A stretch of DNA of 64,000 nt from Notospermus geniculatus (Eukaryota > Nemertea > Pilidiophora > Heteronemertea > Lineidae). A program made the translations under genes and the position numbers. The notes beneath the pieces are model-generated. The model worked only from the letters and a program-made list of their open reading frames with translations. It searched no databases and was not told where the DNA came from. Shown here piece by piece: positions 11,156-21,575 of this stretch. The DNA lies in contig NMRB01000239.1 of NCBI GenBank assembly GCA_002633025.1, positions 289,396 to 353,395 of the forward strand. Direction: 5' to 3'. Numbering within the stretch: position 1 is the first letter of the stretch; every line of letters begins with the position of its first letter.

Positions 11156-11349
11156 TTTTCTTAACAGCCGGCGCCACTCTCCAACCCAGGGGCTAACTAC
11201 GTGTCGGCGAATTGACCCGATTTACTACGTACATTTTGTAATGCATTTTTGTAGTTCGTCTTTACTGCCGCTAGGTGGCTCCCTCTACGTCGGTAGTCAA
11301 ATAACACATTAGAGATCCAATACCGTGCTCCTTTAAAAACTCGAGTTAA

Positions 11350-11620
11350 AGGGGCACTGCATTCCATACTGCGCTAAACATACCCGGTTAAGGGAGACCT
11401 CTATTGACAATGTTGTTGAACTACCGCTGATCAAACTTGCCCCATGTCTGTAGAGTAACTCTCGTACCTAGGGCATCCACGTATGCATTATTGTAATCAT
11501 ACATTCTCCAACACTGGGGCGAAAGGCAAAACTACGGTCCATTGGAGAATGACACAATCCCCGCCGGTGGCGCCGGCTGTCGACAAAAAGTGGCAATATT
11601 GTGTCCCTTTAAGAACGAGA
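11350..11620. repeat. GGCGCCGGCTGTCGAC repeat family
   Basis: This stretch (GGGAGACCTCTATTGACAAT ... GGTGGCGCCGGCTGTCGACA) recurs at about 14090-14330 and 25740-25990 and partially, reversed, at 9784-9960. In block B the corresponding site (about 23130-23220) holds only the last ~80 bp, so the copies differ by an indel. Confidence 0.6.
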
Positions 11621-12290
11621 TTTATTTCCGTGTGAGCGGAGCTCAAACAGAATGAAGAAGTGCTGCAGTGCTATAAACTTTTTTGGGTGTTCCCGACACC
11701 CTCCCGGTTTTTTGAGAAATAATCGAACTCATTCCTGGGTCATGACACAAGAGACCCGCGCCGGAACAAGCTCTTCCATATCTGGTCGAAATGGCGCCTT
11801 TCATTGCACAGCACATAGTCAATTCTGAGAGGCGACATCACTTCATTAATTGTCAGTTAATTAATAACAAACTCCTCCACGAAATGTTTAATTAAAAACG
11901 ATGAAACTTTGGGTCGTCAATAGTACTGGAGTGTAGAGTTTGGTGACGGCATTTTGTACACAAAACTTAATACATGTGTTATTTAGAGGAAGACGTAGGC
12001 TACTTGTGTAAAGAAGAAATGTCCTCATGCAACATCCGGTCCCGCTGGGTTGGGGTAGCCTCCGCCGGAACCTGTCCGGGCTACATCTTCAGTCATTTTC
12101 ATCGCGAAAGAACTTCCGCTTCGCTGAGTACTTGTGTCATTGAACCTTGTGAACAACCCTGAAAATACGCGGATATATTTTGACATACCGGTACTAAACA
12201 AATTATCAAGTGTCCGGATAGTATGGGGCCGATCTGACCACGGAAAATGAGAACGACGTCAAAAAATGACCACGATTGGACCAGAGCCCC

Positions 12291-12430
12291 TCATAAATTA
12301 TTATAATCACGCAATCACTTCATAAATTATTATAATCACGCAATCACCTCATAAATTATTATAATCACGCAATCACCTCATAAATTATTATAATCACGCA
12401 ATCACCTCATAAATTATTATAATCACGTGA
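12291..12430. repeat. 29 bp tandem repeat, five units
   Basis: CCTCATAAATTATTATAATC followed by ACGCAATCA repeats five times head to tail, with one substitution in unit 2 and a changed end in unit 5. Block B has the same five units at about 23892-24030. It is a minisatellite: units abut with no unique spacers, so it is not a CRISPR array. Confidence 0.9.
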
Positions 12431-12897
12431 AATCCTACTAGACTGGTACCCGGTCTTCTGGGCAGCTTGCATTCGAAGACCGGTGAAATCAAATGATCTT
12501 ACGGCGGAATTCCGACGAGAGTGACGTCATTCTACAAGCTCCAATAGATGGCGCGGCTCCCACAACTTGGGCATGATCATGATCATGATGATCTCGTAAT
12601 CATGAGTAAATTTCAGGAAAACATAGATTTTTGCTTGAGATCAGAGTTGGCTTTAGCTCAGGTGAATGAAAGAAGGCAAACAGCTTACTGCTGCCTAAAA
12701 CCCATGCAAGCTAAATGCCTCAAACGGGCAGTGAACGGTGATACAATTGCTATTTTGCCNACTGACCTCTGCCCTCAATTTGCATATTTCAATGGCGGAC
12801 GAAACCAGGCGCCGCCATATTCGCAAGGTGTAGAATCAGCCAATTGGAGAAGAGAGGAACAAAAACAAAGCGCATGCGCACTGGGTTGTTTACGTAC

Positions 12898-13129
12898 CAG
12901 AAATACACTAGACTGATGCAGGAGTTTTGTTCTTTTGGTAGTGGATGACTGTGAACTGCCGGGACCAGATCCTGAGTGGCTACTTTTCTGCTTTCGTCAT
13001 TGCAACATGTCAGAGCGTCGTACCGGTATACCAAATCTCGACAACAGTACGTCCCAGCTGGGCAAAACTCCACACTTTTTATGTTGCTTTCCTCATTTCT
13101 GATGATTCGGCAAAATGTACTTTCAGTTT
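12898..13129 (-). pseudogene. Shisa/CYYR-like cysteine-rich exon 2A (partner TM exon lost)
   Basis: On the minus strand an acceptor (TTTATTTCAG) opens a 232 bp exon in phase 1. It encodes ESTFCRIIRN, then FCPAGTYCCRDL, then LTCCNDES, and near its end NSCISLVYFW, before the donor GTACGTAAAC in phase 2. Paired Cys-Cys with a Tyr-rich context is the signature of the Shisa/CYYR ectodomain group, and the phases equal those of the other Cys exons here. The copy at 24407-24638 is followed by a transmembrane exon. Here the corresponding stretch (about 12436-12759) is unrelated sequence ending at a single N, so this copy cannot make the membrane protein as assembled. Confidence 0.6.
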
Positions 13130-13349
13130 CTGAAATAAAATAAACAGCGAAATGGTACACAAAATCTCAGTTGTAAGGTCACCGAGACCTGGCTTTGCCG
13201 CTGGGCCCCAGCTCCTCCAGTATTATCATATCAAAAGCGTCCAGTGCCAGGACGATATCAACAGCCTGCTGGGTGTGGTCAGCAGTGCCGAATGACTGGA
13301 CCCCGGAAATGCCAGACTTCTCTGACCCTAGAATTGCAAGAAGTCGTTC

Positions 13350-13590
13350 ATAAGCCGGCAGCACACCAGGCGATATCGCAAGGGAGCTGTTCGCCCAGGA
13401 GCAAAATCGCTGTTGACGCCAGGTGTGTGCTGGACACTGCATGCGATGTGTGGAATCCTCTCGCCAGCGATGCTCGCCGATTATGAAACAATACCTAACC
13501 CGATATCTCCTAGTGTGCGGTGGCTGGGGAGAAGATCGGTGGCGAGTAGATCGCCTGTGATATCGTTTGGTGTGCTGTTGGCTTAAAAAA
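13350..13590. repeat. MITE family with CACACCAGGCGATATC ends (copy 2)
   Basis: The left end GCACACCAGGCGATATCGCA and right end GATATCGTTTGGTGTGCTG are inverted. The interior is shared with 715-945 and 24995-25225. Confidence 0.65.
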
Positions 13591-13599
13591 AACTCACCG

Positions 13600-14634
13600 T
13601 CGGTGGCCATGTCGGTCCTTTGTTGTCTATATCCAGTAAAATCAATGGCACATCGTCAAAAAGGACCGTCAGTATAGGCCTAGTCCATTGTATGCACAAG
13701 ACATTGTTTGATGTTCAAATACTTGTGACAGAAGTTTGGACTTATACATGCTTCACCAACTAGGTCTAGTCCACTTCAACACAAGCAGAAACAACAGATC
13801 CGTGCATGCAAGTGTACGTGTAGTGGTGATGTCAGGTCAGGTCAGCTTGCAACCGCCCTAAAATATTTACATGTATTAGGTTTTATAATTATCATTACCT
13901 TATCAAGGTAAGGCCACATTATTTGAGTGCAAACCTGTCAAGTGTCCATGATATAAGAAAGAATGTGATGAGAATGTGAGACTAGTTGTGTGCATATGAG
14001 ACATGCGCACAAACATCGGGCACACATGCGTACCCTGAAAAGCCAGTTAAAGATAGTACGAACTCCTCCTTATGTTAAAGAGGCATAGTTTTCCTTCCGT
14101 AGTGCGCTAAAACATACCCGCGCTATTGACAATGTTGACCTCGCCCCATGTAGAGCAACTCTCGTTCCTAGGGTATCCACGCATGCATTGCATTGTAATC
14201 ATACATGTACATTCTCCAACATTGGGGCGAAAGGCAAGACTATGGCACTGGAGAATGATGCAGTCACCACCGGTGGCGCCGGCTGTCGACAAAAACTGGC
14301 AATATCGTGGCCGTAGGTATATTTTCTGCCTTATTATCATATGCAAATGAGGGGCGAAGTTCAGCCAAAGATGAAGATTGATTTTTTTATTCTACTTATA
14401 AACTTCATAACTTATAACGAAAGGTAACTGGAATTTCGAAAAATACGCTGAATCAATATGCAAAAATTCTTTATTTCTGAATATCATAAATTACGTTTAT
14501 GCCACGGCGATAAGTATATGTACTCAGTTACCTGTTTGCATAGTGTACTTAATTAATATAATTATGATTGCATCATTACTGTTTATGAAATACATCTCGA
14601 TATAGAAATCAACGCTGCTTGCCAGCAACAGCGA
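13600..14634. other. Spacer between Shisa-like cassettes, block A
   Basis: It contains the GGCGCCGGCTGTCGAC repeat at about 14090-14330. Otherwise it is AT-rich DNA matching 25235-26284 in block B. A frame reading VPLILLDIDNKGPTWPP near 13620-13680 (minus), followed by a possible donor, is conserved in both blocks. It has no convincing acceptor and I do not call it an exon. Confidence 0.45.
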
Positions 14635-16568
14635 TCAGATTTTGCTGAAACCGGAAGTGACGTGTACACGCCCGGAACGAGAATGCGGCCGTTTATTTCT
14701 CTCGCTGTGTCCGTTAGGTGGCGCCAAAACCACCTGTTTTTTCGGCCTCAAGAGGTCACTTTTCGTTGATGGCCGACGAGTGTCTGCCGAATGTCTCCGA
14801 ACTTCGGTCGTGGGTACTCGGATTTCCGACCGTGTTAAGAAGGCGTCGACGGACTGTCGGCGCGGATTTTTCCGTGATCGCCATGGATCACTTTGCTTCT
14901 TTCGGGATTTTTCGATATTCTTCGGCGGTTTGATGACCTTGGACGTTCCTTCCGCGTCTTTTATAACAATGACAGTTGGACAGTCCAGGTGCAGTGAGGG
15001 TTGACCGCCCTGGCTCTGTCGGCGACGCTCTAGAAATGAGAAAAAGGGGCCTTTGGTGAAAAAAATCATCTGCATGATAAGCAGAACCACAGTTAAAGCC
15101 ACTTCATACTTTCTCCGTTTTGCGCTTTGCGCTTGTCCGTTCCCTATGTTTATGTGTGGTACCAACAATAAAAATTCATTTTTCTACCACGCACTCACAT
15201 AGGAAACGGACAAGCGCAAAACGCAAAGTCTACCTTTAGGCCTATTTTTGCCAACTTAGCCCCGAGCATCGACCTTCAAATATATTGAGCAGCTCGTCGA
15301 TGTAGATAATGTAGAGACATGGTGAGAGTATGCCACCTTGCCTGACACCTTGGCGAACGCAGATCTGGTACGAACTCCGTTATCAACGACACAACATTGA
15401 ATGCCAGAGACCCGGCAGGCACTGGTATGACACCATAATTGTACCCTGAATGCCAAATCGAAAACGTCTGTACATCACTCAGAAAATATGCCCCACTGAA
15501 TCGAAAGCTTTGACCGTGTCGAGGAAACAGGCGTATTTTCAAGTGTCTCTAGAGCATTTGAGGAAACGGATGACGTTCTGCCCTTCTGATATAAACTTTG
15601 TTGCGTATTTCGAAATACATGTATTGTAAAGTAAGAGTAGGCCTACTTAGGGCCGAAAATTTACGAAAAAAGCAAAAAACATGAGAAGTAGGCCTACCTG
15701 TAGCTTTTTGCTTGTTTTTCTTGGCCTTTGCTCCACAGTATGTGACTAGTACCACAATGACAACGATGATCATGAAAAGACCGGTCACGACCCCTCCTAC
15801 AATCTCACTGAAAGAAAGGAGGACATGGAATGCTGTGAGGAAATGTGAAATAAAATGCAAGAAAAGAAAAGGAATGCGAAGAAAGGAACCATGACACGAA
15901 AGAGGACAAATGATAACAAAATGTTTCCTTACAGTCCCTCTGTACATGTATTGAATTTTGCAATATTTTCAAAGTGTTAGGAGAGTGCAGGTAGAGGTCT
16001 CATAGCCTCGTGAAGGTCCCCAAAATGCTTGCTGATACGTACTTCAAAGAATCAAGACCTAGTTTTCAGTACACATTGCATGGCATGTAAGTAAATCCTC
16101 GCTAGTACGAACTTAACCCTTGTAGCCCGAAGGGTTCGTAATAGCAAGGGGGAAACCCTAGTTTTCAGTACACATTGAAAAAACTGCAAGCAGAGAGAGC
16201 TCCAATGTATTCAGACAGAGCGTAGTACATTTTACACTACACTGACATCGGAGGACGTACAAGCACTTTCTGAAGAGTGTAGCTTTAAATTGATGCTCCA
16301 CGTGAGATTTGTCACACAAGTTGGCTCTCTATGGGCAACATAACCATAGAAGCAGACGTTAGCACTTAGTCATACCTTGCATTGGCTGCATTTGTTTTCG
16401 AATTCGTGTCGTCCACGATGCAAGTGTTATTCTTATATAGGCTTTTAACGCAGTCAGAGCAGCAGTATTGGTAAGCTGTCCCGCCACAACAGTACTCAAC
16501 ACACCATAAACCTGGCCGGTATTGTCCATCCAGAGTGTAATGGGCTTCGCAATATTCTTTGGCATGGC
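14635..16568 (-). CDS. Shisa-like membrane protein, copy A (signal exon not found)
   Basis: Three minus-strand exons are visible. Cys exon 16376-16568: YCEAHYTLDGQYRP, WCVEYCCGGTAYQYCCSDC. TM exon 15698-15807: EIVGGVVTGLFMIIVVIVVL then basic AKAKKNKQK. Tail exon 14635-15029: about 130 residues, very basic, with repeated R-R-x-S sites and a stop after SGFSKI. Intron phases are 2 then 1 and all joins are in frame. The C-x-x-x-Y-x-x-D-G-Q-Y...CC-G-x-x-Y-x-YCC order is the Shisa ectodomain; Shisa proteins are type I membrane proteins that act on receptor maturation or glutamate receptors, but the ligand here is unknown. Exon sizes equal those of copy B (193, 110 and 395 bp). No signal-peptide exon was found between 16.6 and 18.3 kb, so this copy is partial, uses the exon at 30.8 kb, or is an assembly duplicate. 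Confidence 0.7.
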
Positions 16569-17339
16569 CTGAAATATGAAAGATGATTTTGAAAAAAATT
16601 ATACTCTACGAACTCGGAGCACCTAAAGCCGAATTTACATAGAGGTATACGGTATACGGACACGCTTGCGGCCATTCGCCAACGTGTCCGTATAGGCCTA
16701 CCGTAAACGCGGCCTAAGGACACTGAATGGCTGTTGCATTATGAGTGATAAGGGCTTGCCTACACTTGGTGATCAAAGGGCATTTCTTACGTCTGCACTG
16801 ATTGGTTCCCTGATGTTAAAAGCAATCGGATTGGCTGACAGCATCACGTGTTCCGTCAACCACGTCCACTCAGTTCCCCGGGCGACGCGACTACCGGCAT
16901 GTTGTTTCACGCAATATTTCATATTTTCGATACATCATCGAAAATTTATAAATCAACTCTTGTAGGCAAAAATAAAACCGCATCATCTTTATTTAAGCGA
17001 TCGGTGGTATTATTTTGAACGTGTCAAAGTTGAGCGATAAATTACGGCCTGTTTATCCTGGCACTCACGATATGGTTAGCCAGGTTTATCCTAACACTTC
17101 ATCTTTCGTCTATGTATGAACAAACACGTCTTTCTTCCCCCGTCATTGGTTGGCTCAGCCCCTCAAGATACGATCAACATGACATGGTATGTTTAGATAC
17201 GGTACTAGATATAGAATTTGAAGCAAAATGCAGAAAAATGACTGTTACTTTGGATTACAGTATGCGTGTTATTCACATCTAACTTGTGGAGCCGGTCGAT
17301 GTCTTTCGTACCTCGACAGACTTTGCAAAACTGGCATCC

Positions 17340-17400
17340 AAAAAACTTTCTTTATAGCGCGCAGCGCGGCGGCGAAGCCGCCGCGCGAAGCGCTTTTATG
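17340..17400. repeat. GC-rich hairpin at the right edge of block A
   Basis: AGCGCGGCGGCGAAGCCGCCGCGC forms a compact stem with a GAA loop, and the sequence continues into GCGAAGCGCT. Block A/B similarity ends just before it. Confidence 0.6.
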
Positions 17401-17845
17401 GCAATATACACGAGGGGAGAAAAAAGTACCCAGAATTCATTGACTTTTTATCAGTTTTATCTTCTTCTCCTTGATGAAATCGACATTGGACAAGACGCAT
17501 TGCTTCGTCGCTTTCTGGTATGAAAGTGACATGCACGGATCTTCCGTCTGGCACTCAGCAGCACACCGCAACAAGCTCTTGTAGCCCAGCTGCAGCAGTC
17601 GATGTTTTCTTGGGATATTTTTTTATCCGCCATTTTTAGGAATCTTGAATCTGTTGTAAAAACGAACGTCAGTACTGCCCCCTATTGGCAGCATGAAGCA
17701 TCTTCACTGAGAAATGGTGGGGCATGGTTGATAGAAATAACAGCCACACTCTGTATACTTTGCTGTACTAAGTAGTACATGATAGCGCCGTTTCTTTAAT
17801 CGCCGATGTCCCCACCGTTTCATGCAAAACGCGTGTCCAATAGTG

Positions 17846-18071
17846 TAGAGGTTCTTCACGTGACGTCACATTTCCATGACGACACGATGCCGCCATATTG
17901 GGCGCCAAAATGTCAAGCGACGTCACGGCATGAACACAGCGTCAACACACAGATCGTGACGTCAAAATGTCATGACGTGACAGTTTTGACGTCGTCGCCA
18001 GCCATTTGACGTCCAACATGGCCGATTCTTTGCAGTCACGTGACCGTTGTGACGTCAGTGAAGAACCTCTG
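17846..18071. mobile_element. MITE with AGAGGTTCTTCACGTGACGTCA ends (copy 1)
   Basis: The left end AGAGGTTCTTCACGTGACGT and right end ACGTCAGTGAAGAACCTCT are inverted repeats. The 226 bp interior is rich in TGACGTCA-like words. A second, internally shorter copy lies at 47243-47429. Confidence 0.85.
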
Positions 18072-18323
18072 GCTTGCAATGGGAAACCAAAGGTCAGAAT
18101 ACCAAGTCAGTCTTTTTTTCAAAGTCTTTCAAAAGAACAGGAGGGGAGGGTCCTACTGAAACAATGACTCAGAAGAACTCTTTTGACAACACCCGATGTA
18201 GACCTACAGTACGGTTTAGCCTTTTTACTGCAGTACTTTCTGGCTCTTTTTATGTCGGCAACTGATAGACTGACGTTAAAAATCATACCGCAGCTTATGC
18301 CACCCTTAAAAAATGAATATCTG
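18072..18323. other. Unique spacer between blocks, no gene seen
   Basis: Single-copy sequence between the MITE and the LamG-like exon. No exon or repeat was recognised. Confidence 0.4.
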
Positions 18324-18895
18324 TTATTGTATAATCCTCCAAATGTAAGTTTGTGATTTTGTCATAACTTCCCAGCCGCCAAATCGCTCTATCCGAAAAT
18401 ATTCATCGACAAGTCCAGTCAGTAATCCGTTGAACATGTCGTGAGAATATGCTACATAATGCCAAGCATTCAGTGATAATCGGAGCCACCAGTTCATTCG
18501 TGGTTTTTCATTTGCACCGTCAAAACCAACCATGTGGCGTTTTTGCAGGTTGATGTACAACTTAGGATATTTTCCACTTACGCCGTATCGCCTCACGTGG
18601 AGACCGAAAGAGACTGGAGTTCTGTATTCCAAAATTGAAGCAGTTCTGCTTTCCACCTTCACGAAGGCAGTAAATGCAAATGAGCTACGTCCAACATCCA
18701 ATGAGATTGCTGGTTTCGTAACTAGGCGCGATGATTCACGTCCGTGTAACCGGAAAGCAGCATTTGATTCGCCCGTTGGGCCTGGCACGAGCGTGACGTC
18801 ATTAACGGTTGCATGATTCTCATTATCTGATGTATCCCTGCCTCGTGACTCTGCATTCATCATCCAGATACCAACAGGGGAGGGATGAAACATGG
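18324..18895 (-). CDS. LamG-like (concanavalin A-like) domain exon
   Basis: After a possible acceptor (CCGTTACAG) the minus strand encodes about 190 residues. They begin PSPVGIWMMNAESRGRDTSD and continue with NENHATVNDVTLVPGPTG, then FGLHVRRYGVSG, and NAWHYVAYSHDMFNGLLTGL near the end. This is the pattern of LamG-like jellyroll domains common in invertebrate deuterostome proteins: GxW-L...RD-SG-NxNH-GTV...L-PGP-G near the start and N-W-YVG-S-D...G near the end. Such domains bind carbohydrates or proteins outside the cell. I see no signal peptide or neighbouring exon for this gene, and the end at 18324 is simply the stop codon. The first 35 residues are duplicated at 8044-8147. Confidence 0.6.
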
Positions 18896-19757
18896 CTGTA
18901 ACGGTCAAAACTGGATGTGATAAACAACCCCTGCTCATATTTTTCTCGATCAGACACGAATATCGTAAAATATCGTAGATAACAACAGCATGGGAGCCGC
19001 ATCCTCGAAGCGAGAAATGATGTTGGACGCCAGACGCCATCTTGGAAACTTGGCTTCTTCGGGGAATACCTGCCGCTGATACGTCATCACAGCAGATTCG
19101 TATTCTGATTGGACGTATTCCGACGAATCACAGCCAGAATCAAGAGGGCGACAGTAGTCTCTTAAATCGTCAGATGTAGACTACTCTGTGTGGTCTAGGC
19201 CGCTGACTGATTATTCGTGTCAGGGCCACCGTCGGACGGCCAGGGAACCAGGCTAGTCCCTCTCAGTCTGATCTTGGTGTACGCCCCCGTGTACGCCTAT
19301 TGTTGTTCGACGTGAGGGTCCACTAAAGGTCCGGCCGTATTTGCACTCTGTGTGTTAGAGTCGCTGAATTGCCAGGTAATGCAGACACATCGGTATCAAC
19401 CCCACGAATGGTCCTGCAAAAGCCTGGCAAGGGGTACAGTGGACCTTTATTCACAAAGCCTCCGTCCGCAGGCCGTGCGGGCACCGCAGGCAGACTGGTG
19501 CTCTAACCTTTCCCTTGCTTGCAAAGGGACTGGAGCGTAGCACCAGTCAGCGTAGGGCCTACGGTTGTATCCTCTTGGGGAAACTGTGAATAAAATGTCC
19601 CCGGAGCGGCATCATGCAATTAAAGCTCGTTTGATAGAAGTTGAAAAGTGTGCAGCCAGACATAGGCCTATAGAAATAAACGGAGGAATGCAGCTTTACA
19701 AGTACGCGCTGTGAACGCCATAACTTCCCTATGACGAGTGCGTGAATGCGAATAATT

Positions 19758-21453
19758 TATGGCACGCCGTTTGTTCAATATTTCAAATAAACCAGGTTTC
19801 TTTTAAATAAACCTAGTTTCTTTTCAAAGAAACTTAGTTTCTTTTCAAAGAAACTTAGTTTCTTTTATAAAAACCAAGTTTATTTAAAAGAAACTAAGTT
19901 TTTGAAAAGAAACTTAGTTTATTTAAAAGAAACTAAGTTTTTGAAAAGAAACCAGGTTTATTTAAAAGAAACTAGGTTTTTGAAAAGAAACTTGGTTTCT
20001 TTAAAAGAAACTTGGTTTTTGAAAAGAAACTAAGTTTATTTAAAAGAAACTTGGTTTTTGAAAAGAAACTTGGTTTCTTTAAAAGAAACCTGGTTTTTGA
20101 AAAGAAACTAGGTTTCTTTTAAATAAACTTGGTTTTTGAAAAGAAACTAGGTTTATTTAAAAGAAACTTGGTTTTTGAAAAGAAACTAGGTTTATTTAAA
20201 AGAAACTAGGTTTTTGAAAAGAAACTTGGTTTCTTTAAAAAGAAACTTGGTTTTTGAAAAGAAACTTGGTTTATTTAAAAGAAACCAAGTTTCTTTTCAA
20301 AAACTAAGTTTTTTTAAAAGAAACTTAGTTTTTGATTAGAAACGATCAGAAACTTGTTCTTTTAATGCTCGTTCCCAAGGGCTCCCTGCCAATGCATGGC
20401 GTGCATGCAAAATTGGTTCCCGCGCTAACTGATGTGCAAGCGCCGCGACGGCAGGTCATGGAACCAGACTACCGAGCACGTGGCATGTGTCAGATAAAGA
20501 GTGCGGTATCTCATGATCTGACCATCCTGACGTCTGTCATCCATGTCATCATTTTCAATAATTCATTGGGATCTTGCATCAGTGTGATCAGTGCATCCGT
20601 TCGTTGAAAAAGTGAGTGAGTAGTGCCGTGATTTTTTGGAGTATTTTTCTGTAACCAACAAAACGAACTTTTAGGCCTACTGATGATACTGCCTTTTTGC
20701 ATTGTTTTTGGCTTTGGATTTCCTGACATTTTCTATATCAAGTTTTCTCAAAACTATGAAAAATGAAGTTACTGCCTTTATGCATTGGATGGCTGATATG
20801 TTGGGTCAAATGTTGATTTGACGATCAGGAATGCGCCGACCGAAGTACCAAAGCGGATGAGCAAAACATCACCATACGATGGTTACTAGGTACCAGGTTG
20901 AATTCAGTGTAAGCAAAAAAAACTTAGTTTTTGAAAAGAAACTTGGTTTCTTTTAAATAAACCTAGTTTCTTTTCAAAAACCAGGTTTCTTTTAAAGAAA
21001 CCAAGTTTCTTTTCAAAAACCTAGTTTCTTTTAAATAAACCAAGTTTCTTTTCAAAAACCAAGTTTCTTTTTAAAGAAACCAAGTTTCTTTTCAAAAACC
21101 TAGTTTCTTTTAAATAAACCAAGTTTCTTTTCAAAAACTTAGTTTCTTTTTAAAGAAACCAAGTTTCTTTTCAAAAACCAAGTTTCTTTTAAATAAACCT
21201 AGTTTCTTTTCAAAAACCAAGTTTCTTTTAAAGAAACCAAGTTTCTTTTCAAAAACCTAGTTTCTTTTAAATAAACCTGGTTTCTTTTCAAAAACTTAGT
21301 TTCTTTTAAATAAACTAAGTTTCTTTTCAAAAACTAGGTTTCTTTTAAATAAACTTGGTTTTTATAAAAGAAACTAAGTTTCTTTGAAAAGAAACTAGGT
21401 TTATTTAAAAGAAACCTGGTTTATTTGAAATATTGAACAAACGGCGTGCCATA
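19758..21453. mobile_element. 1.7 kb foldback element with AAACYWRGTTT arrays
   Basis: The ends are exact inverted repeats of more than 40 bp: TATGGCACGCCGTTTGTTCA on the left and TGAACAAACGGCGTGCCATA on the right, possibly bounded by a TA duplication. Each arm (about 19790-20340 and 20915-21430) is a series of roughly 25 units of about 20 bp: the palindromic core AAAC-Y-W-R-GTTT separated by CTTTTAAATAA, CTTTTCAAA, TTTGAAAAG or ATTTAAAAG. The central 0.57 kb is unrelated and holds no transposase. Block A has no such element at the matching place (about 9010). It is a non-autonomous foldback transposon of unknown family. Confidence 0.88.
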
Positions 21454-21474
21454 CGCCTCGGGGTTCAAAACTTA

Positions 21475-21575
21475 CCTAGACTGGTTCCGGTCTTTGCCGC
21501 TCCATTCCCGTGGCGCTCATTCCAAAAACGGACAGTAGCGGCGTGGAAGCCGAGCGGCAAAGACGGGAATTAATC
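21475..21575. repeat. GGTTCCGGTCTTTGCCGCTCC inverted repeat (block B)
   Basis: Counterpart of the repeat at 9030-9135. CTGGTTCCGGTCTTTGCCG is mirrored by CGGCAAAGACGGGAATTAAT. Confidence 0.6.

Larger units (their letters stand above)
8044..17357. repeat. Block A of a ~9-10 kb duplication
   Basis: From GTGACGTCATTAACGGTTGC at 8045 to CCAAAAAACTTTCTTTATA near 17357, this sequence matches 18791-29272 in order and orientation, with a few percent mismatches and several large indels. It contains minus-strand exons of two Shisa-like cassettes and the 5' end of a LamG exon. Differences from block B: a 307 bp MITE at 9330-9636 and a retroposon at 11020-11155 are present here; a 1.7 kb foldback element, a Harbinger MITE and one transmembrane exon are absent. 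Single Ns mark its left edge (8043) and the edge of the missing exon (12760). Confidence 0.9.

Noticed and set aside
12291-12430. Possible CRISPR-like array of 29 bp repeats
   Set aside because: Repeats abut with no unique spacers, and the context is animal introns. It is a minisatellite.
13600-13690. Minus-strand frame VPLILLDIDNKGPTWPP followed by a possible donor, conserved at 25240-25330
   Set aside because: It recalls a cadherin linker, but conservation is due to the block duplication, no acceptor or partner exon is visible, and the frame is short.
14642-15004. 120-residue plus-strand frame, repeated exactly at 26292-26654
   Set aside because: It lies antisense to the Shisa-like tail exon, which has acceptor, phase and stop evidence. 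The plus frame is a shadow.
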